A stretch of 64,000 bases of DNA, taken from positions 3,127,338 through 3,191,337 of the forward strand of contig CP070758.1 in the NCBI GenBank assembly GCA_020348925.1. Direction: 5' to 3'. Of this stretch, positions 54,924 through 64,000 are shown piece after piece. Position 1 is the first letter of the stretch, and the number at the start of each line of letters is the position of its first letter. Source of the stretch: Gemmatimonadota bacterium (lineage in GTDB: Bacteria > JBHIER01 > G020348925). The position numbers and the translations under genes are program-made. The notes beneath the pieces were generated by a model. That model did not search any database. It was not told the DNA's origin and saw nothing but the letters and a program-made list of their open reading frames with translations.

Positions 54924-57900
54924 TCAGGTGTGAAGAAAGCCATCGACCGAGGAGACAAGATCTCTCAGATCGAAGGGTTTTGAGAGATACGGCAATCGGT
55001 TCTCTTCGATGAAACGAAGGGACTCTGGAGCGACCACATCTCCTGTGAGAAAAAGAAAGTGTCGAGCGAAGGCGGGCTTATTCTCTTCGCAGTATTTGTA
55101 AATATCGACACCGCTTTTGTGCGGCATCTTCACATCACAGATGATGACATCAAAACGATCCTCATCGATCTTCTGAAGAGCGGTCTTTCCATCAAAGGCG
55201 ATCTCTACATCATACCCCTCTCTCTCGAGGGCTTCTCGAATGAGATCAACAATGGACACTTCGTCGTCAACGACCAGGATCCTCTTTCGATCGATTTCAA
55301 AATTTGTCTCGGGTTGCTCGGGTGTTACCGCAAGCTCCGAAGCCACAACCGCACCGACCGGCAGTTCGATCGTAAAGGTCGCTCCCTGCCCCTCACGGCT
55401 CACAGCGGTGATACGTCCTCCATGCTCCTCCACAATCCCATAGGAGATGGAAAGTCCCAAACCGGTTCCTTGGCCGACGGGTTTCGTCGTAAAGAAAGGA
55501 TTGAAAATTCGCGAAAGATTTTCATCGGCGATCCCTGGGCCGTCATCCTTAAACGAAATCTGTAAGACGTCCCGTTCTGGATCACAGGAAGTTGTGACCT
55601 CCAATCGCCCTCTGCCATGGGCTTCCAGCATGGCCTGTTCCGCGTTAATGATGATATTCATAAAAACCTGTTGAAGCTGATGCTCGTCGATGAAGAGCGA
55701 AGAACATTTCCGGTCGAATTTTTTAACGACCTCTATGTTGCTCACCCGCATCTCGTAGGCCCTGAGGTCCAGCACCCGGTTGATGACCTCATTGATCTGT
55801 ACCCTTCTTTTCTCCGGTTTTTGCTGGCGGGCGAAGGCGAGAAGATTCTGGATGATTTTCCGAGCCCTTTCGGCCTCCTGATTAATCTTTCCGATGGACT
55901 GCTTCGCCTCTTCGGAGAGGTGAGGTGACATGAGTAAGAGTTGAGAATAACCCAGGACACCGGTCAGTGGATTGTTCAGCTCGTGAGCGACCCCGGAAAT
56001 GAGTTGACCCAATGCAGACATCTTCTCTGTCTGCAAGAGCTGGGTCCTTAATTGTTCCCTCTCCGTGACATCCCTCACCGTGGCGATAAAGGCTTTCGGC
56101 TCGCCTGACGCATCTTTGAGCAATGATGCATTCAATTCACCGATGAAACGACTCCCATTCTTTTTCATTAAGGTATACTCAATATTTCGGACCGCTCCTT
56201 CTTTGATGGTCTTTTGGGTGTTTCTGATCGCTTTCTGCCGATCCTCCGGAGCGACGAGTTCAAGAGCATTTTTTCCAATGAGCTCCGCGCCACCCGCGTA
56301 CCCGTGCAGCTCGCACGTTTGCTTCGATGCATATGTGATATTTCCTTTCAAATCCGTCACAGTGACTGCATCGGGAGACGTCTCCACCAGTGTTCGATAC
56401 ATCTCCTCGGAATTCTGAAGCGCCTGTTCCGCCTGCTTCCGCTCGGTAATGTCCGCACTGATACTGAGCACGGACGTGATTTTCCCCGACTGATCGCGAA
56501 TGGGCTGCATACTCAGGCGAAACCACTGCTTCTCACCATTTACCGGAATCCACATCTCGCTCTCATACCCTTGACCGCTTTGAAAGACGTCTCGTACCTT
56601 TTTCATCCTCTCGTCAATAAATTCTTTGGGGAAAACGTCCCATATTGTTTTATTGAAAAAATCGGCCGGTTCCCCTCCCATAATGCGGGCTGCGGCTTCA
56701 TTGACGATCAAAAATCGGCCGTCATAATCAACCGTTGCGATGGCATCAGTCGCGTTCGATATGAGATGTCTGTACTTTTCCTCACTCTCCCGAAGTTGAT
56801 TTGTCCGTTCCCGGATCTCCCCTTCAAGACGAGACGTATAGCGCTTCCGAGAAATGTGCAATGCCACGATACCAAAGACCAATCCAATACACATGAAAGG
56901 AAGAATATAAAACCACCACTGCATCCAGAATGGCCTTTGAATGACTATGACGCCGGAGGACCTGATTGGGCTCCACACGCCTAATGCGTTCTTCGCCTGA
57001 ATGTGAAATCGATAATGACCCGGCTTCAGATTTGTATATCGAATTTGACGATCGGCAGACTGATACTCTGGCGTCCACTCCGTTTCGAACCCATCGAGTT
57101 TGCATCGATACAGAATGAACTCCTCATTAATGAATGAGACGCACCTAAAATGAAATATCAGATTATTCCTGTCGTAGTTCAATTCATGGGAAGTATTATG
57201 GAACAGATTCACTCCGGAAGCTTCAATATGCAGGAGTTCAATTTGAGGTGGAGGAATACTCTCATAGTCACTATCGAATTGCTCCTGATAACAGGATACG
57301 CCCATATCCGTGCCAATCCATATGTTCCCGCGACTATCGACAATCCCGGCGGCCCTGTTTGTCTCTCTTCCCACAAAACCCTGATACGTGGTATATTCCC
57401 GAACATGTTCTCCATCCCACCGGATCACTCCGTTGTCCGTTCCAAACCAGAGTCGTTCTTTATTGTCTTCAATAATGAGATACACGGGTCTGCTGATTTC
57501 GAACCCATCCGTCTCAAACTTTACCAACGACGCATTCTGAAGCCGGTACAGGCCGGCCAAAGTTCCGACCCAGATCTCTCCCCGAGAATCCATTACAACG
57601 GCATATACGCTGTTTGCCGCTTCCTCCGCAGGATTGACATATTGATACCATTTCTCATTCCGATACTCGTACACCCCTTGATAGATCGTGGCGAAATAGA
57701 GCGACCCCTGAGGACCTTGAAAAATCCTCCGCATGTACGCCTGGGGAAGATCTCCTGTGGTGACACGCGCAAAAGTATCATCATGAAGCGCGTAAAGACC
57801 TTCGCTCAACGCGGCCCAGACCTTCCCTGATTTTTCCACGAAAACGGACGTGACGGAACCGGCCAACCCTTCATTTCTTCTGTACCACTTCGTGATACCG

Positions 57901-59171
57901 TTTTGATCAATCCTGGCCAATCCCAAGGGTGAGGCAGCCACCCACATGTTCTTCTCTGAGTCCGAACGAATATCGAGGACCCGAGTCTCCGCATGACTTG
58001 CATATTCAGCAGAAAAGGGGAGCGTTGTAAAATTGCTCCCGTCGAAGAAGGTCAATCCGTTATTATGCCCGAATAATAACTTACCCGGCTCGTATTCTAA
58101 AATCGCAGTCACCTCATTGTCGAGGAGACCATGCACTTTCTGGTAATTCGCGAATCGACGACTGGCGATCTTACTCACGCCCCTAATGTTTGTCACCCAG
58201 ACGTTCTCCTCTCTGTCAATCAAGAGAGAGAGGACCCCCTCTGTGATCAAACCGTTCTCCTGACCGAGGTGTTCGCAAGAACCCGAGCTCCTGTCAAGGT
58301 AAAAGAGATCATACGGATTCCCGTAGTAGAGACCACCATGGGAATCGGGCCGCATGATGATATAATGATACGTATCATCAGTGACAGTTTCGACCGCCTG
58401 TGAAAGAAGTGTGTACTTTCCATCCTCGATAGTACCAATCCAATCCTCGCCAAGGAGCCAGATTGGTTCGTGTCCATATGCGTATTTTATATCTTTTTCA
58501 ATGGCGATTCCAACGATCCTCGAAGAGGGAAGCGGCAACCGTTCATTGAGACGGTTGTCAACACCGGTCCCCCGGATGAGGGATAATCCATTGTCCGTGG
58601 CGACGTAAAAATTCCCACCGAACGAAACAATACCATTGACTCTGTTGCTTAAAAGGCCATCATCCAGAGTTATATGTTTCCACGCATCATTTCTATAGAG
58701 ATACACACCTTGAGAACTGGTCCCGACAATGATGCTTTTCTGATGACGATCAGAAAGTATTTCAAAGGCCGTATAATTGAAAGCGGGGGTGAGATCGGCT
58801 GGTTCCGGGTGTGGAATCCATGTCGTACCGTCAAAAGAGGACACGCTCAGAAGGGGTGGATGGGATAATACCCATACGACGCCTTCTTCGTCAGCCTCAA
58901 CAAAGGCATACGAATCCGTTGATAATCCATCAGATTCTGTGTACGAGGTCCATCGGAGGCCATCATACCCGGATATACCTCTCCGTGTCGCGAACCACAT
59001 GACTCCGGACGTATCCTGAGCAATATCATAGACCGTTGAGCTGAGAAGACCATCGTTTTCGGTATAGGTGTGGACAAGATAACTCTGCGAACGGGCCGAA
59101 CTCGAAAACAGCAGCAGCCCGGTGAAGATGAAGAAACAAATAATTTTCAGAACAATATCTCTTTTATACAT
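54924..59171 (-). CDS. Hybrid sensor histidine kinase with periplasmic two-component propeller (HTCS-like, no output domain)
   Basis: The protein has 1415 residues. Signal peptide (~1-28). Two-component-regulator propeller repeats (~30-640: 'DTSGVMWFATRRGISGYDGLRW', 'DSRGEIWVGTLAGLYRL'), then a Y_Y_Y domain (~665-735) and one membrane helix (~750-772). Two PAS domains follow ('YRHLISNATDAIATVDYDGRF', 'YRTLVETSPDAVTVTDLKGN'). HisKA 'SGVAHELNNPLTGVLGYSQLL' carries His1063. HATPase has 'NIIINAEQAM', 'DDGPGI' and 'GQGTGLGLSISYGI'. A C-terminal receiver 'RILVVDDE...IICDVKMPHKSG' has Asp1346. Unlike Bacteroides HTCS proteins it lacks a C-terminal AraC-type domain, so a separate regulator must act downstream. 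It lies after three dockerin-bearing genes and may sense the glycans they act on. Confidence 0.95.
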   Translation of the reverse strand: MYKRDIVLKIICFFIFTGLLLFSSSARSQSYLVHTYTENDGLLSSTVYDIAQDTSGVMWFATRRGISGYDGLRWTSYTESDGLSTDSYAFVEADEEGVVWVLSHPPLLSVSSFDGTTWIPHPEPADLTPAFNYTAFEILSDRHQKSIIVGTSSQGVYLYRNDAWKHITLDDGLLSNRVNGIVSFGGNFYVATDNGLSLIRGTGVDNRLNERLPLPSSRIVGIAIEKDIKYAYGHEPIWLLGEDWIGTIEDGKYTLLSQAVETVTDDTYHYIIMRPDSHGGLYYGNPYDLFYLDRSSGSCEHLGQENGLITEGVLSLLIDREENVWVTNIRGVSKIASRRFANYQKVHGLLDNEVTAILEYEPGKLLFGHNNGLTFFDGSNFTTLPFSAEYASHAETRVLDIRSDSEKNMWVAASPLGLARIDQNGITKWYRRNEGLAGSVTSVFVEKSGKVWAALSEGLYALHDDTFARVTTGDLPQAYMRRIFQGPQGSLYFATIYQGVYEYRNEKWYQYVNPAEEAANSVYAVVMDSRGEIWVGTLAGLYRLQNASLVKFETDGFEISRPVYLIIEDNKERLWFGTDNGVIRWDGEHVREYTTYQGFVGRETNRAAGIVDSRGNIWIGTDMGVSCYQEQFDSDYESIPPPQIELLHIEASGVNLFHNTSHELNYDRNNLIFHFRCVSFINEEFILYRCKLDGFETEWTPEYQSADRQIRYTNLKPGHYRFHIQAKNALGVWSPIRSSGVIVIQRPFWMQWWFYILPFMCIGLVFGIVALHISRKRYTSRLEGEIRERTNQLRESEEKYRHLISNATDAIATVDYDGRFLIVNEAAARIMGGEPADFFNKTIWDVFPKEFIDERMKKVRDVFQSGQGYESEMWIPVNGEKQWFRLSMQPIRDQSGKITSVLSISADITERKQAEQALQNSEEMYRTLVETSPDAVTVTDLKGNITYASKQTCELHGYAGGAELIGKNALELVAPEDRQKAIRNTQKTIKEGAVRNIEYTLMKKNGSRFIGELNASLLKDASGEPKAFIATVRDVTEREQLRTQLLQTEKMSALGQLISGVAHELNNPLTGVLGYSQLLLMSPHLSEEAKQSIGKINQEAERARKIIQNLLAFARQQKPEKRRVQINEVINRVLDLRAYEMRVSNIEVVKKFDRKCSSLFIDEHQLQQVFMNIIINAEQAMLEAHGRGRLEVTTSCDPERDVLQISFKDDGPGIADENLSRIFNPFFTTKPVGQGTGLGLSISYGIVEEHGGRITAVSREGQGATFTIELPVGAVVASELAVTPEQPETNFEIDRKRILVVDDEVSIVDLIREALEREGYDVEIAFDGKTALQKIDEDRFDVIICDVKMPHKSGVDIYKYCEENKPAFARHFLFLTGDVVAPESLRFIEENRLPYLSKPFDLRDLVSSVDGFLHT

Positions 59172-59479
59172 TCTTCTTAGATAAACACTGTGGTGTTACA
59201 AACTTATTCACTATACGAAAAAGTTGCATGCGTTCAGTGATCACTAATATAATCACTCACACGAGCGGAGAAAATCTTTTTCATCCATAGAAAGCCAGCC
59301 ATTGAATCTCTAAATAGAAGACGACTGACCCCGCTGGATTTCTATCCTGTGGGGGAGTATGAAGGGATAGACATCCCAATATAATTTTTCGCCCAGCAGT
59401 CACCTCCTGGGCGATCAAGAGACGTCTCGGGAATCTGACATGAAAAGAGGTTACGGGAAAGGAAACATTCGAATTCCAC
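59172..59479. other. Spacer between the kinase and dockerin-protein gene
   Basis: No gene. It contains a short palindrome AGTGATCACT near 59,238 and a hairpin (59390-59396 with 59407-59413, CGCCCAG/CTGGGCG) whose loop contains a ribosome-site-like GGAGGTGA on the minus strand. I see no strong promoter. Confidence 0.45.
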
Positions 59480-60355
59480 CTATCCCAAAATCTCCTCTAT
59501 GATCTCAACCACGTCCAAAATATCAACTCCACCATCACCATTCATATCGGCAAGCCATACTTGATCAGGAGTAGGCTCAATTGTTCCAAGCATGATGTTT
59601 ATTGCCACCACAGCGTCAAGAATATCTATGATCCCGTCTCCGTTGACATCACCAGCACCCATTTTCTCCATCTTCTTTATTTTTCCGGCATTGCGATCAC
59701 ACAACCATATATGGTGTCCATCGTAGGTTATTCCCATCGCGAAAAAACCGAGATCATGACGGAGTTCCCATTCTTCATCAGACCATTCATCCTCGATCGT
59801 CAGAGGCATAACATATCTTCCCGCACCATCCCCTCTGCCCATGCGAACACACCACAGAACATCGCGTATCGTGGTGAGAGCACCCGGGTGAGCACAGCAG
59901 AGTTTTTTCCTTGTTCCATTCATCAAATCGAATTCATACATGCAGGATCCGTAGCCACCATCGTAGGAAATGTAACATTTGGAGTTCCAAAAAGAGACAC
60001 CCCATAACGGACAACATCTCTGAATATCAACCGTATCGATTATTGTTTTGTTGTCAGTATCGATCTGAAAGAGAAAGCCGGATCCAGTGCTGCTGATGAC
60101 CCAGAGACTATTTTGATAAAATGTCATCCCTCTCAAATTACCAACTGAAATTTCCATGGAGTCGATACATGTACCAGCGTTGTCGACCATGGAAATTCTT
60201 CCCAGACTGTCGTCACTCACCCATATATGTGTCCCGTCCCAGGCCAACCCCCAGGGCCTGGGACAGGGAGCCTGAAATTCTTCGATGACAGTCAACGTAT
60301 CCGAATGAGCGAGTGAACAGAGTATCGGCAACACACAAACAAGTGTATATTTCAT
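59480..60355 (-). CDS. Secreted propeller-like protein with C-terminal type I dockerin
   Basis: The protein has 291 residues. The start at 60355 (signal MKYTLVCVLPILCSLAHS) is more plausible than the frame start at 60382. The body has NHL/WD-like repeats ('PRPWGLAWDGTHIWVSDDSLGRI', 'GITYDGHHIWLCDRNAGKI') suggesting a beta propeller. The C-terminal ~55 residues form a dockerin: two calcium loops, 'GDVNGDGIIDILDAVVAINIML' and 'ADMNGDGGVDILDVVEIIEEIL'. It would dock to a cohesin partner. Confidence 0.82.
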   Translation of the reverse strand: MKYTLVCVLPILCSLAHSDTLTVIEEFQAPCPRPWGLAWDGTHIWVSDDSLGRISMVDNAGTCIDSMEISVGNLRGMTFYQNSLWVISSTGSGFLFQIDTDNKTIIDTVDIQRCCPLWGVSFWNSKCYISYDGGYGSCMYEFDLMNGTRKKLCCAHPGALTTIRDVLWCVRMGRGDGAGRYVMPLTIEDEWSDEEWELRHDLGFFAMGITYDGHHIWLCDRNAGKIKKMEKMGAGDVNGDGIIDILDAVVAINIMLGTIEPTPDQVWLADMNGDGGVDILDVVEIIEEILG

Positions 60356-60397
60356 AGACCTAAATTGAGCGATTCTTGGCAAACAACACTACTCAAA

Positions 60398-60486
60398 TGT
60401 CATTCTGAGTCCGATGTCTTCGGGCGAAGAATCTCTTACCTCACGAGTGAGACTCTTCACTTCGCCTTGCTCCGTTCAGAATGACA
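60398..60486. repeat. Imperfect inverted-repeat element, TGTCATTCTGA arms
   Basis: Arms TGTCATTCTGA (60398-60408) and TCAGAATGACA (60476-60486) are perfect, with inner CGAAGAATCTC-like partial pairing. Hairpin elements of this type recur in many environmental bacterial genomes. It sits between two dockerin genes. Confidence 0.65.
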
Positions 60487-60603
60487 CATCTGGTTCATTG
60501 AGTTCATAAATCGGTCGGCTTTGGATAGAATTGTCGATGTCGTTTCAACAGATCTTTTCCGATGAAAGTTTACAGTGCAATCTATATTTCCCTGAGCAAA
60601 CTC

Positions 60604-62538
60604 TTACTCACTTGTCCCCAAGATAATGCCCACTATGGCCACGACATCCAAAACGTCCACCGCACCATCACCGTTCATATCGGCAGCTTCGAATTGTTCC
60701 GGCGTAGGATCGTGGTTTTCTAAAATGATGTTCACCGTCATTACAACATCGAGGACATTGATAGCTCCATCACCGTTGACGTCTCCTTTTGTGCAAAGAA
60801 TATGAGACATGGTAATACTTTTAAATGCAGTCAGACTATCACCAACATTATCCCAAACTGTCAAGCGCAGATCGTAATCACCCTCATCGATCCCCAATGT
60901 GTTCCATGTGCCCAGAATATCATGATGAATTTCACCTGTCGACTCTGCAATGAGCATCCATGAGGGCTCCTCCACAGGAGACCAGTAGAGTCTGTAATGA
61001 TCGAACGTTGTGGGATTCTGCGGTCCCGCATCTGTCCAGGCCGAGCCCAATATGTAAACCATTGCCTCAACCGAGCCAGTGTCAGGACCCTCTATGGCAG
61101 CAAACATGACGAGGGCTGTATCCATAGCTTCCGGTTCGTAATCAAAGGAAGAGTTGACTGCTAAAAAGTATGAATTTCCGTGGGCCAGATTCGTAGATTG
61201 ATACGGCATGAGAGAAAGCACAGAGGAATTCACTAAGAGCAATGTTGACGCATTCCACGAGCCAACGAATGCCTGGCTTAATCCATCGGTGAAAGAGACA
61301 AAAGCACTGTCTATCGATCCTAATAATATCGTGTGTCCGCTATGCGTACTGCGCGCCGCATATATCTCAGAACCGCCCTTCCCGATCATCTCTCCAAAAA
61401 CACAGGAATCCATGTAGAAAACCGTCTGATCCATGGGATACCAGTTCCACCAGTAGACATAGGTGTTTACATATTGCACGTGCCTGTCATGCAGAGGAAC
61501 ATTGAGGTCGGAGTGCATATCGTAATTTGCTATACCCTCGATGCTGAAGGTATTTGAGCTACTGGGTATCCTGAAGCACGATCCTCTTATTATTGAATTA
61601 TTGACGACAACAGAACACCCGGGAAATGTTTCCATCGACCACCAGCACTCCCGACAGTCGTCAACGATAAATGTGAAGCCGACACCGTCCACGCCGGGGG
61701 TCGCTTCCGAGAATTCGAAGTGATCAACGGCATCCGGAGCTGGAAATTGAATATCAATAATCGATCCATCCGGAGTCTCGAACCAGGGCATGAGCGTGTC
61801 GCAGCGGGTGAAGTGGACGGAGCAGGAGTCATCCACCAGAAGATCACCCACATAATCAACATCTTCGAGAATCAGAGTCGAACTGTCAAAAACTTTTCTG
61901 AATGTCCAGTCAGGGAATGTTGTCCGCCTGGCCATATATGTGCTGTTGTCGTGCAGTTGCACAAAATGCATGACACCATTGGCATCGACCGTAGCATCTG
62001 AGGCCTCAAACGGAGCACGATCCAACAACCAGGCATAATACTGACCCACATAGAACTGGTTATAGTGGAGGTGAGCGTTATTCCTGAAAAGAGCCTGCCC
62101 TTGGTCTTGAATCCACAGTTGTCCGGAGAGGGTGAGTTTCGCGTTATCGACTACAAGTATACCATCGCCAAAAATGATAATATCACCTTCCTGAACATAA
62201 TCCGTGACTATGAATACCGTATCATAATCAGGACCAATGTAAAGATCACCCTGTCTGTCCGCCTCAAGACTCGGGACTCTACTCTCAATGAATCCTTTGC
62301 TAAAAAGAATGTGCTTTCCTTGCATCTCAAAAGGAAATTTAGTTCTCATGGTAGAATGTTGCAGAGAAGGGATACTACTCCCTCGTCGACTCTCAAAACA
62401 GATTTTGTCTATCTTCTCCTGAGGAAATACAGTATTTTTCTGCCCATAGTTCTTAGATATGGTTCCGGAAGCAATAAATACTAAAATCGCCAAGAGAAAA
62501 ACATGAATCTTACTTTTGATTATGACATATCTGTTCAT
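60604..62538 (-). CDS. Secreted right-handed beta-helix-like protein with C-terminal dockerin
   Basis: The protein has 644 residues. The start at 62538 gives a signal peptide (MNRYVIIKSKIHVFLLAILVFIASG). Short hydrophobic strands with N, D and S turns throughout ('GDGILVVDNAKLTLSGQLWIQDQGQALFRNNAHLHYNQFYVG') suggest a parallel beta-helix (pectate-lyase-like or adhesive), though no active site is visible. The C-terminal dockerin has 'GDVNGDGAINVLDVVMTVNIIL' and 'ADMNGDGAVDVLDVVAIVGIIL'. It starts 13 bases after the glycoside hydrolase gene. Confidence 0.82.
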   Translation of the reverse strand: MNRYVIIKSKIHVFLLAILVFIASGTISKNYGQKNTVFPQEKIDKICFESRRGSSIPSLQHSTMRTKFPFEMQGKHILFSKGFIESRVPSLEADRQGDLYIGPDYDTVFIVTDYVQEGDIIIFGDGILVVDNAKLTLSGQLWIQDQGQALFRNNAHLHYNQFYVGQYYAWLLDRAPFEASDATVDANGVMHFVQLHDNSTYMARRTTFPDWTFRKVFDSSTLILEDVDYVGDLLVDDSCSVHFTRCDTLMPWFETPDGSIIDIQFPAPDAVDHFEFSEATPGVDGVGFTFIVDDCRECWWSMETFPGCSVVVNNSIIRGSCFRIPSSSNTFSIEGIANYDMHSDLNVPLHDRHVQYVNTYVYWWNWYPMDQTVFYMDSCVFGEMIGKGGSEIYAARSTHSGHTILLGSIDSAFVSFTDGLSQAFVGSWNASTLLLVNSSVLSLMPYQSTNLAHGNSYFLAVNSSFDYEPEAMDTALVMFAAIEGPDTGSVEAMVYILGSAWTDAGPQNPTTFDHYRLYWSPVEEPSWMLIAESTGEIHHDILGTWNTLGIDEGDYDLRLTVWDNVGDSLTAFKSITMSHILCTKGDVNGDGAINVLDVVMTVNIILENHDPTPEQFEAADMNGDGAVDVLDVVAIVGIILGTSE

Positions 62539-62551
62539 ACCATGCTTCTCC

Positions 62552-64000
62552 TTATGGACCATAATGACCCGTGCCCAGGATTACACTGACAATCCCCACG
62601 ACATCGAGAATGTCTATCCGGCCATCGCTATTATAATCCGCCGCCCAGAGATCGTAATCAGTCGGTGGTGGCGGTAGATGCAGAATCAGGTGAACAACTC
62701 GCAGGACGTCAACAATATTGATGACCCCATCTCTGTTCAGATCACCTTTTTCCTCCGGTGGGTCTTGAAGTACTTCAATAATAACCGGGTCCTGCCCCAC
62801 AGGAACGAAAACGTTTCCCATGTATACGTTCAGGGTGTCTACAAAAAATGCAGTACCATAATCAGACACCTCGGATCCTGAAGAATAACGGGGGACAACA
62901 TTCTTTGCAACAACTCTGGAGCTCATACCATTGGTGAAGTGGACCTGTTTTGAATCTCCGGACTCATAATCCGGATCGAGGAAATAATCCCACCAGGCAA
63001 CCCAGACCGGTAAGTCATCGCGTTTGAATCTGTATGCGTAAGTGTTCTCGACACCAGTCTCAATGATATGAATGTTCTCCCAATCACTCCCCTCGAGTTT
63101 TTCCGTCATCTTTTTGATGGTATAGTAGGCCAGCTTCTTCACCCCCATGCCCGGATCGCCGCCGTCCTCCGGATCGTTGCCCTTTCCGAAATCCTCGCCA
63201 TCATAGATGAGACCCGTATGATCAAAATAGCCGTCATCGTATTTGAAACCCTCCATCAATCCGAAAGCGGGAAAGACCTTCTTCACGCCCCGGGAGAGAG
63301 GATAGATGAGGCGCTTGCAATAGTCCGACGCTTGCTGGCGCTCGGATTGAAAGGGAAGTACCTGTTTTCCGAAATCCACCGGATCACCGGAGTAGGAGCC
63401 CATCTCCGTGATCCATATGGGAACATCATCCGGGAACCCGAAGCGCAGAAGCGCGGCTTCTACATGAGTGAGGACATCCCGACCGGACATGGTATCCAGA
63501 AGTCTGTATTCACCCGTCGCCGTTCCGTACCAGTGAAAATCGAAAATATCGAAACCCTGCCCGGCGAGATCGGCCAAAATCGGAGCATAGAAGGTATCAA
63601 AATCTTCAATGTAATTATTTGGGAAACCCGTTGCCCCGCCAATGAGGACCTGGCATTGAGGACAGACGTCCTTGATGGCCTGATACGTCATACGCTGAAG
63701 TTGAGCGAAGCCGGAACGTACAGCGTCATTCGGCTCATTCCCGACCTGCCAGTAGGTGATGGGATTCACAAGCCCTGGCATATCGTCGACGCCGTCGCCG
63801 TCATAGCGCTCTACCGTTGCTTTCACAAAATCCACATACTGAACTTCATCAACGGGCAGCCAGGAACCGGGCAGGCACCGCCCCTCATCCCTGGGACCCT
63901 GAGGCGCGATATTTCCCAGAATTCTCATCTCAGCAGGAACAGCGCTCCATTGCTCGTCATACACGGTGAAATCATAGACCGGCTGCTCAAGGTCCGGTTG
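62552..64000 (-). CDS. Glycoside hydrolase (clan A TIM barrel) with C-terminal dockerin; N-terminus cut by window edge
   Basis: 482 residues are visible; the frame is open at the right edge. 'YWQVGNEPND' holds the likely acid/base Glu (89th visible residue) and 'PIWITEMGSYSG' the likely nucleophile Glu (199th). The ~110-residue spacing matches strands 4 and 7 of clan A barrels such as GH5/GH39/GH53-type enzymes. A beta-rich region follows, then a dockerin with 'GDLNRDGVINIVDVLRVVHLIL' and 'ADYNSDGRIDILDVVGIVSVIL'. The substrate is unknown. Confidence 0.85.
   Translation of the reverse strand, partial: QPDLEQPVYDFTVYDEQWSAVPAEMRILGNIAPQGPRDEGRCLPGSWLPVDEVQYVDFVKATVERYDGDGVDDMPGLVNPITYWQVGNEPNDAVRSGFAQLQRMTYQAIKDVCPQCQVLIGGATGFPNNYIEDFDTFYAPILADLAGQGFDIFDFHWYGTATGEYRLLDTMSGRDVLTHVEAALLRFGFPDDVPIWITEMGSYSGDPVDFGKQVLPFQSERQQASDYCKRLIYPLSRGVKKVFPAFGLMEGFKYDDGYFDHTGLIYDGEDFGKGNDPEDGGDPGMGVKKLAYYTIKKMTEKLEGSDWENIHIIETGVENTYAYRFKRDDLPVWVAWWDYFLDPDYESGDSKQVHFTNGMSSRVVAKNVVPRYSSGSEVSDYGTAFFVDTLNVYMGNVFVPVGQDPVIIEVLQDPPEEKGDLNRDGVINIVDVLRVVHLILHLPPPPTDYDLWAADYNSDGRIDILDVVGIVSVILGTGHYGP

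Noticed and set aside
57150..57830. 226-residue plus-strand frame
   Set aside because: It is antisense to the hybrid kinase propeller.
1..64000. CRISPR arrays, rRNA, complete insertion sequences or prophage genes
   Set aside because: I looked for spaced repeats, transposase motifs and phage structural genes and saw none.

Overview
This window appears to be a chromosome segment from an uncultured-type Gram-negative bacterium of the Fibrobacteres-Chlorobi-Bacteroidetes (FCB) group or a neighbouring candidate phylum. The evidence is three secreted proteins ending in the 'QNYPNPFNP...' FlgD-like / type IX-style sorting domain, a TonB-dependent receptor, an OmpA-family protein, several cohesin/dockerin-like modules, and a bacterial V/A-type ATPase. 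No ribosomal RNA or phylogenetic marker is present, so the phylum is an inference. Every gene I can support, and the one tRNA, lies on the minus strand, so transcription runs from high to low coordinates.

Layout in transcription order. 64.0-54.9 kb: three consecutive dockerin-bearing secreted proteins (one a clan-A glycoside hydrolase cut by the window edge), then a large hybrid sensor kinase with a periplasmic propeller. 54.5-52.7 kb: a small gene in a mostly non-coding stretch with degenerate repeats. 52.7-47.2 kb: a porin-like barrel, tRNA-Lys(UUU), a MalK-type ABC ATPase and an (alpha/alpha)6 glycosidase. 47.0-43.9 kb: lysine 6-aminotransferase, a DUF4438-like protein and a radical SAM protein. 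43.8-34.6 kb: a TonB receptor, a YdjY-like secreted protein, a secreted prenyltransferase-fold (alpha/alpha toroid) protein, a cohesin-like lipoprotein, and a 1317-residue surface protein combining toroid, PKD, CARDB, cohesin and dockerin-like modules. 34.3-31.5 kb: pyruvate phosphate dikinase. 31.4-26.2 kb: OmpA-family protein, ParA, ParB, M23 endopeptidase and bactofilin. 25.9-14.7 kb: a complete V/A-ATPase operon (H, I, K, E, C, F, A, B, D), with a 756-residue surface protein inserted between A and B. 14.5-10.5 kb: nucleotide-sugar genes directly following the ATPase. 9.6-1.7 kb: a 2645-residue cysteine-rich surface protein. 1.2 kb to the left edge: a truncated secreted protein of Ig-like repeats.

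The V-ATPase rotor subunit carries the residues that bind sodium in Enterococcus NtpK, so the machine is probably Na+-coupled. Its B subunit is split by a one-base insertion near 15,892, which is either a sequencing error or a real frameshift. Good TTGACA-(16-18)-TATATT-like promoters can be read upstream of several genes, all on the minus strand. The most unusual features are the surface protein built into the ATPase operon, the cohesin/toroid/YdjY secreted cluster, the giant cysteine-rich protein behind tandem promoters, and a near-consensus parS site at the start of the ATPase C gene.
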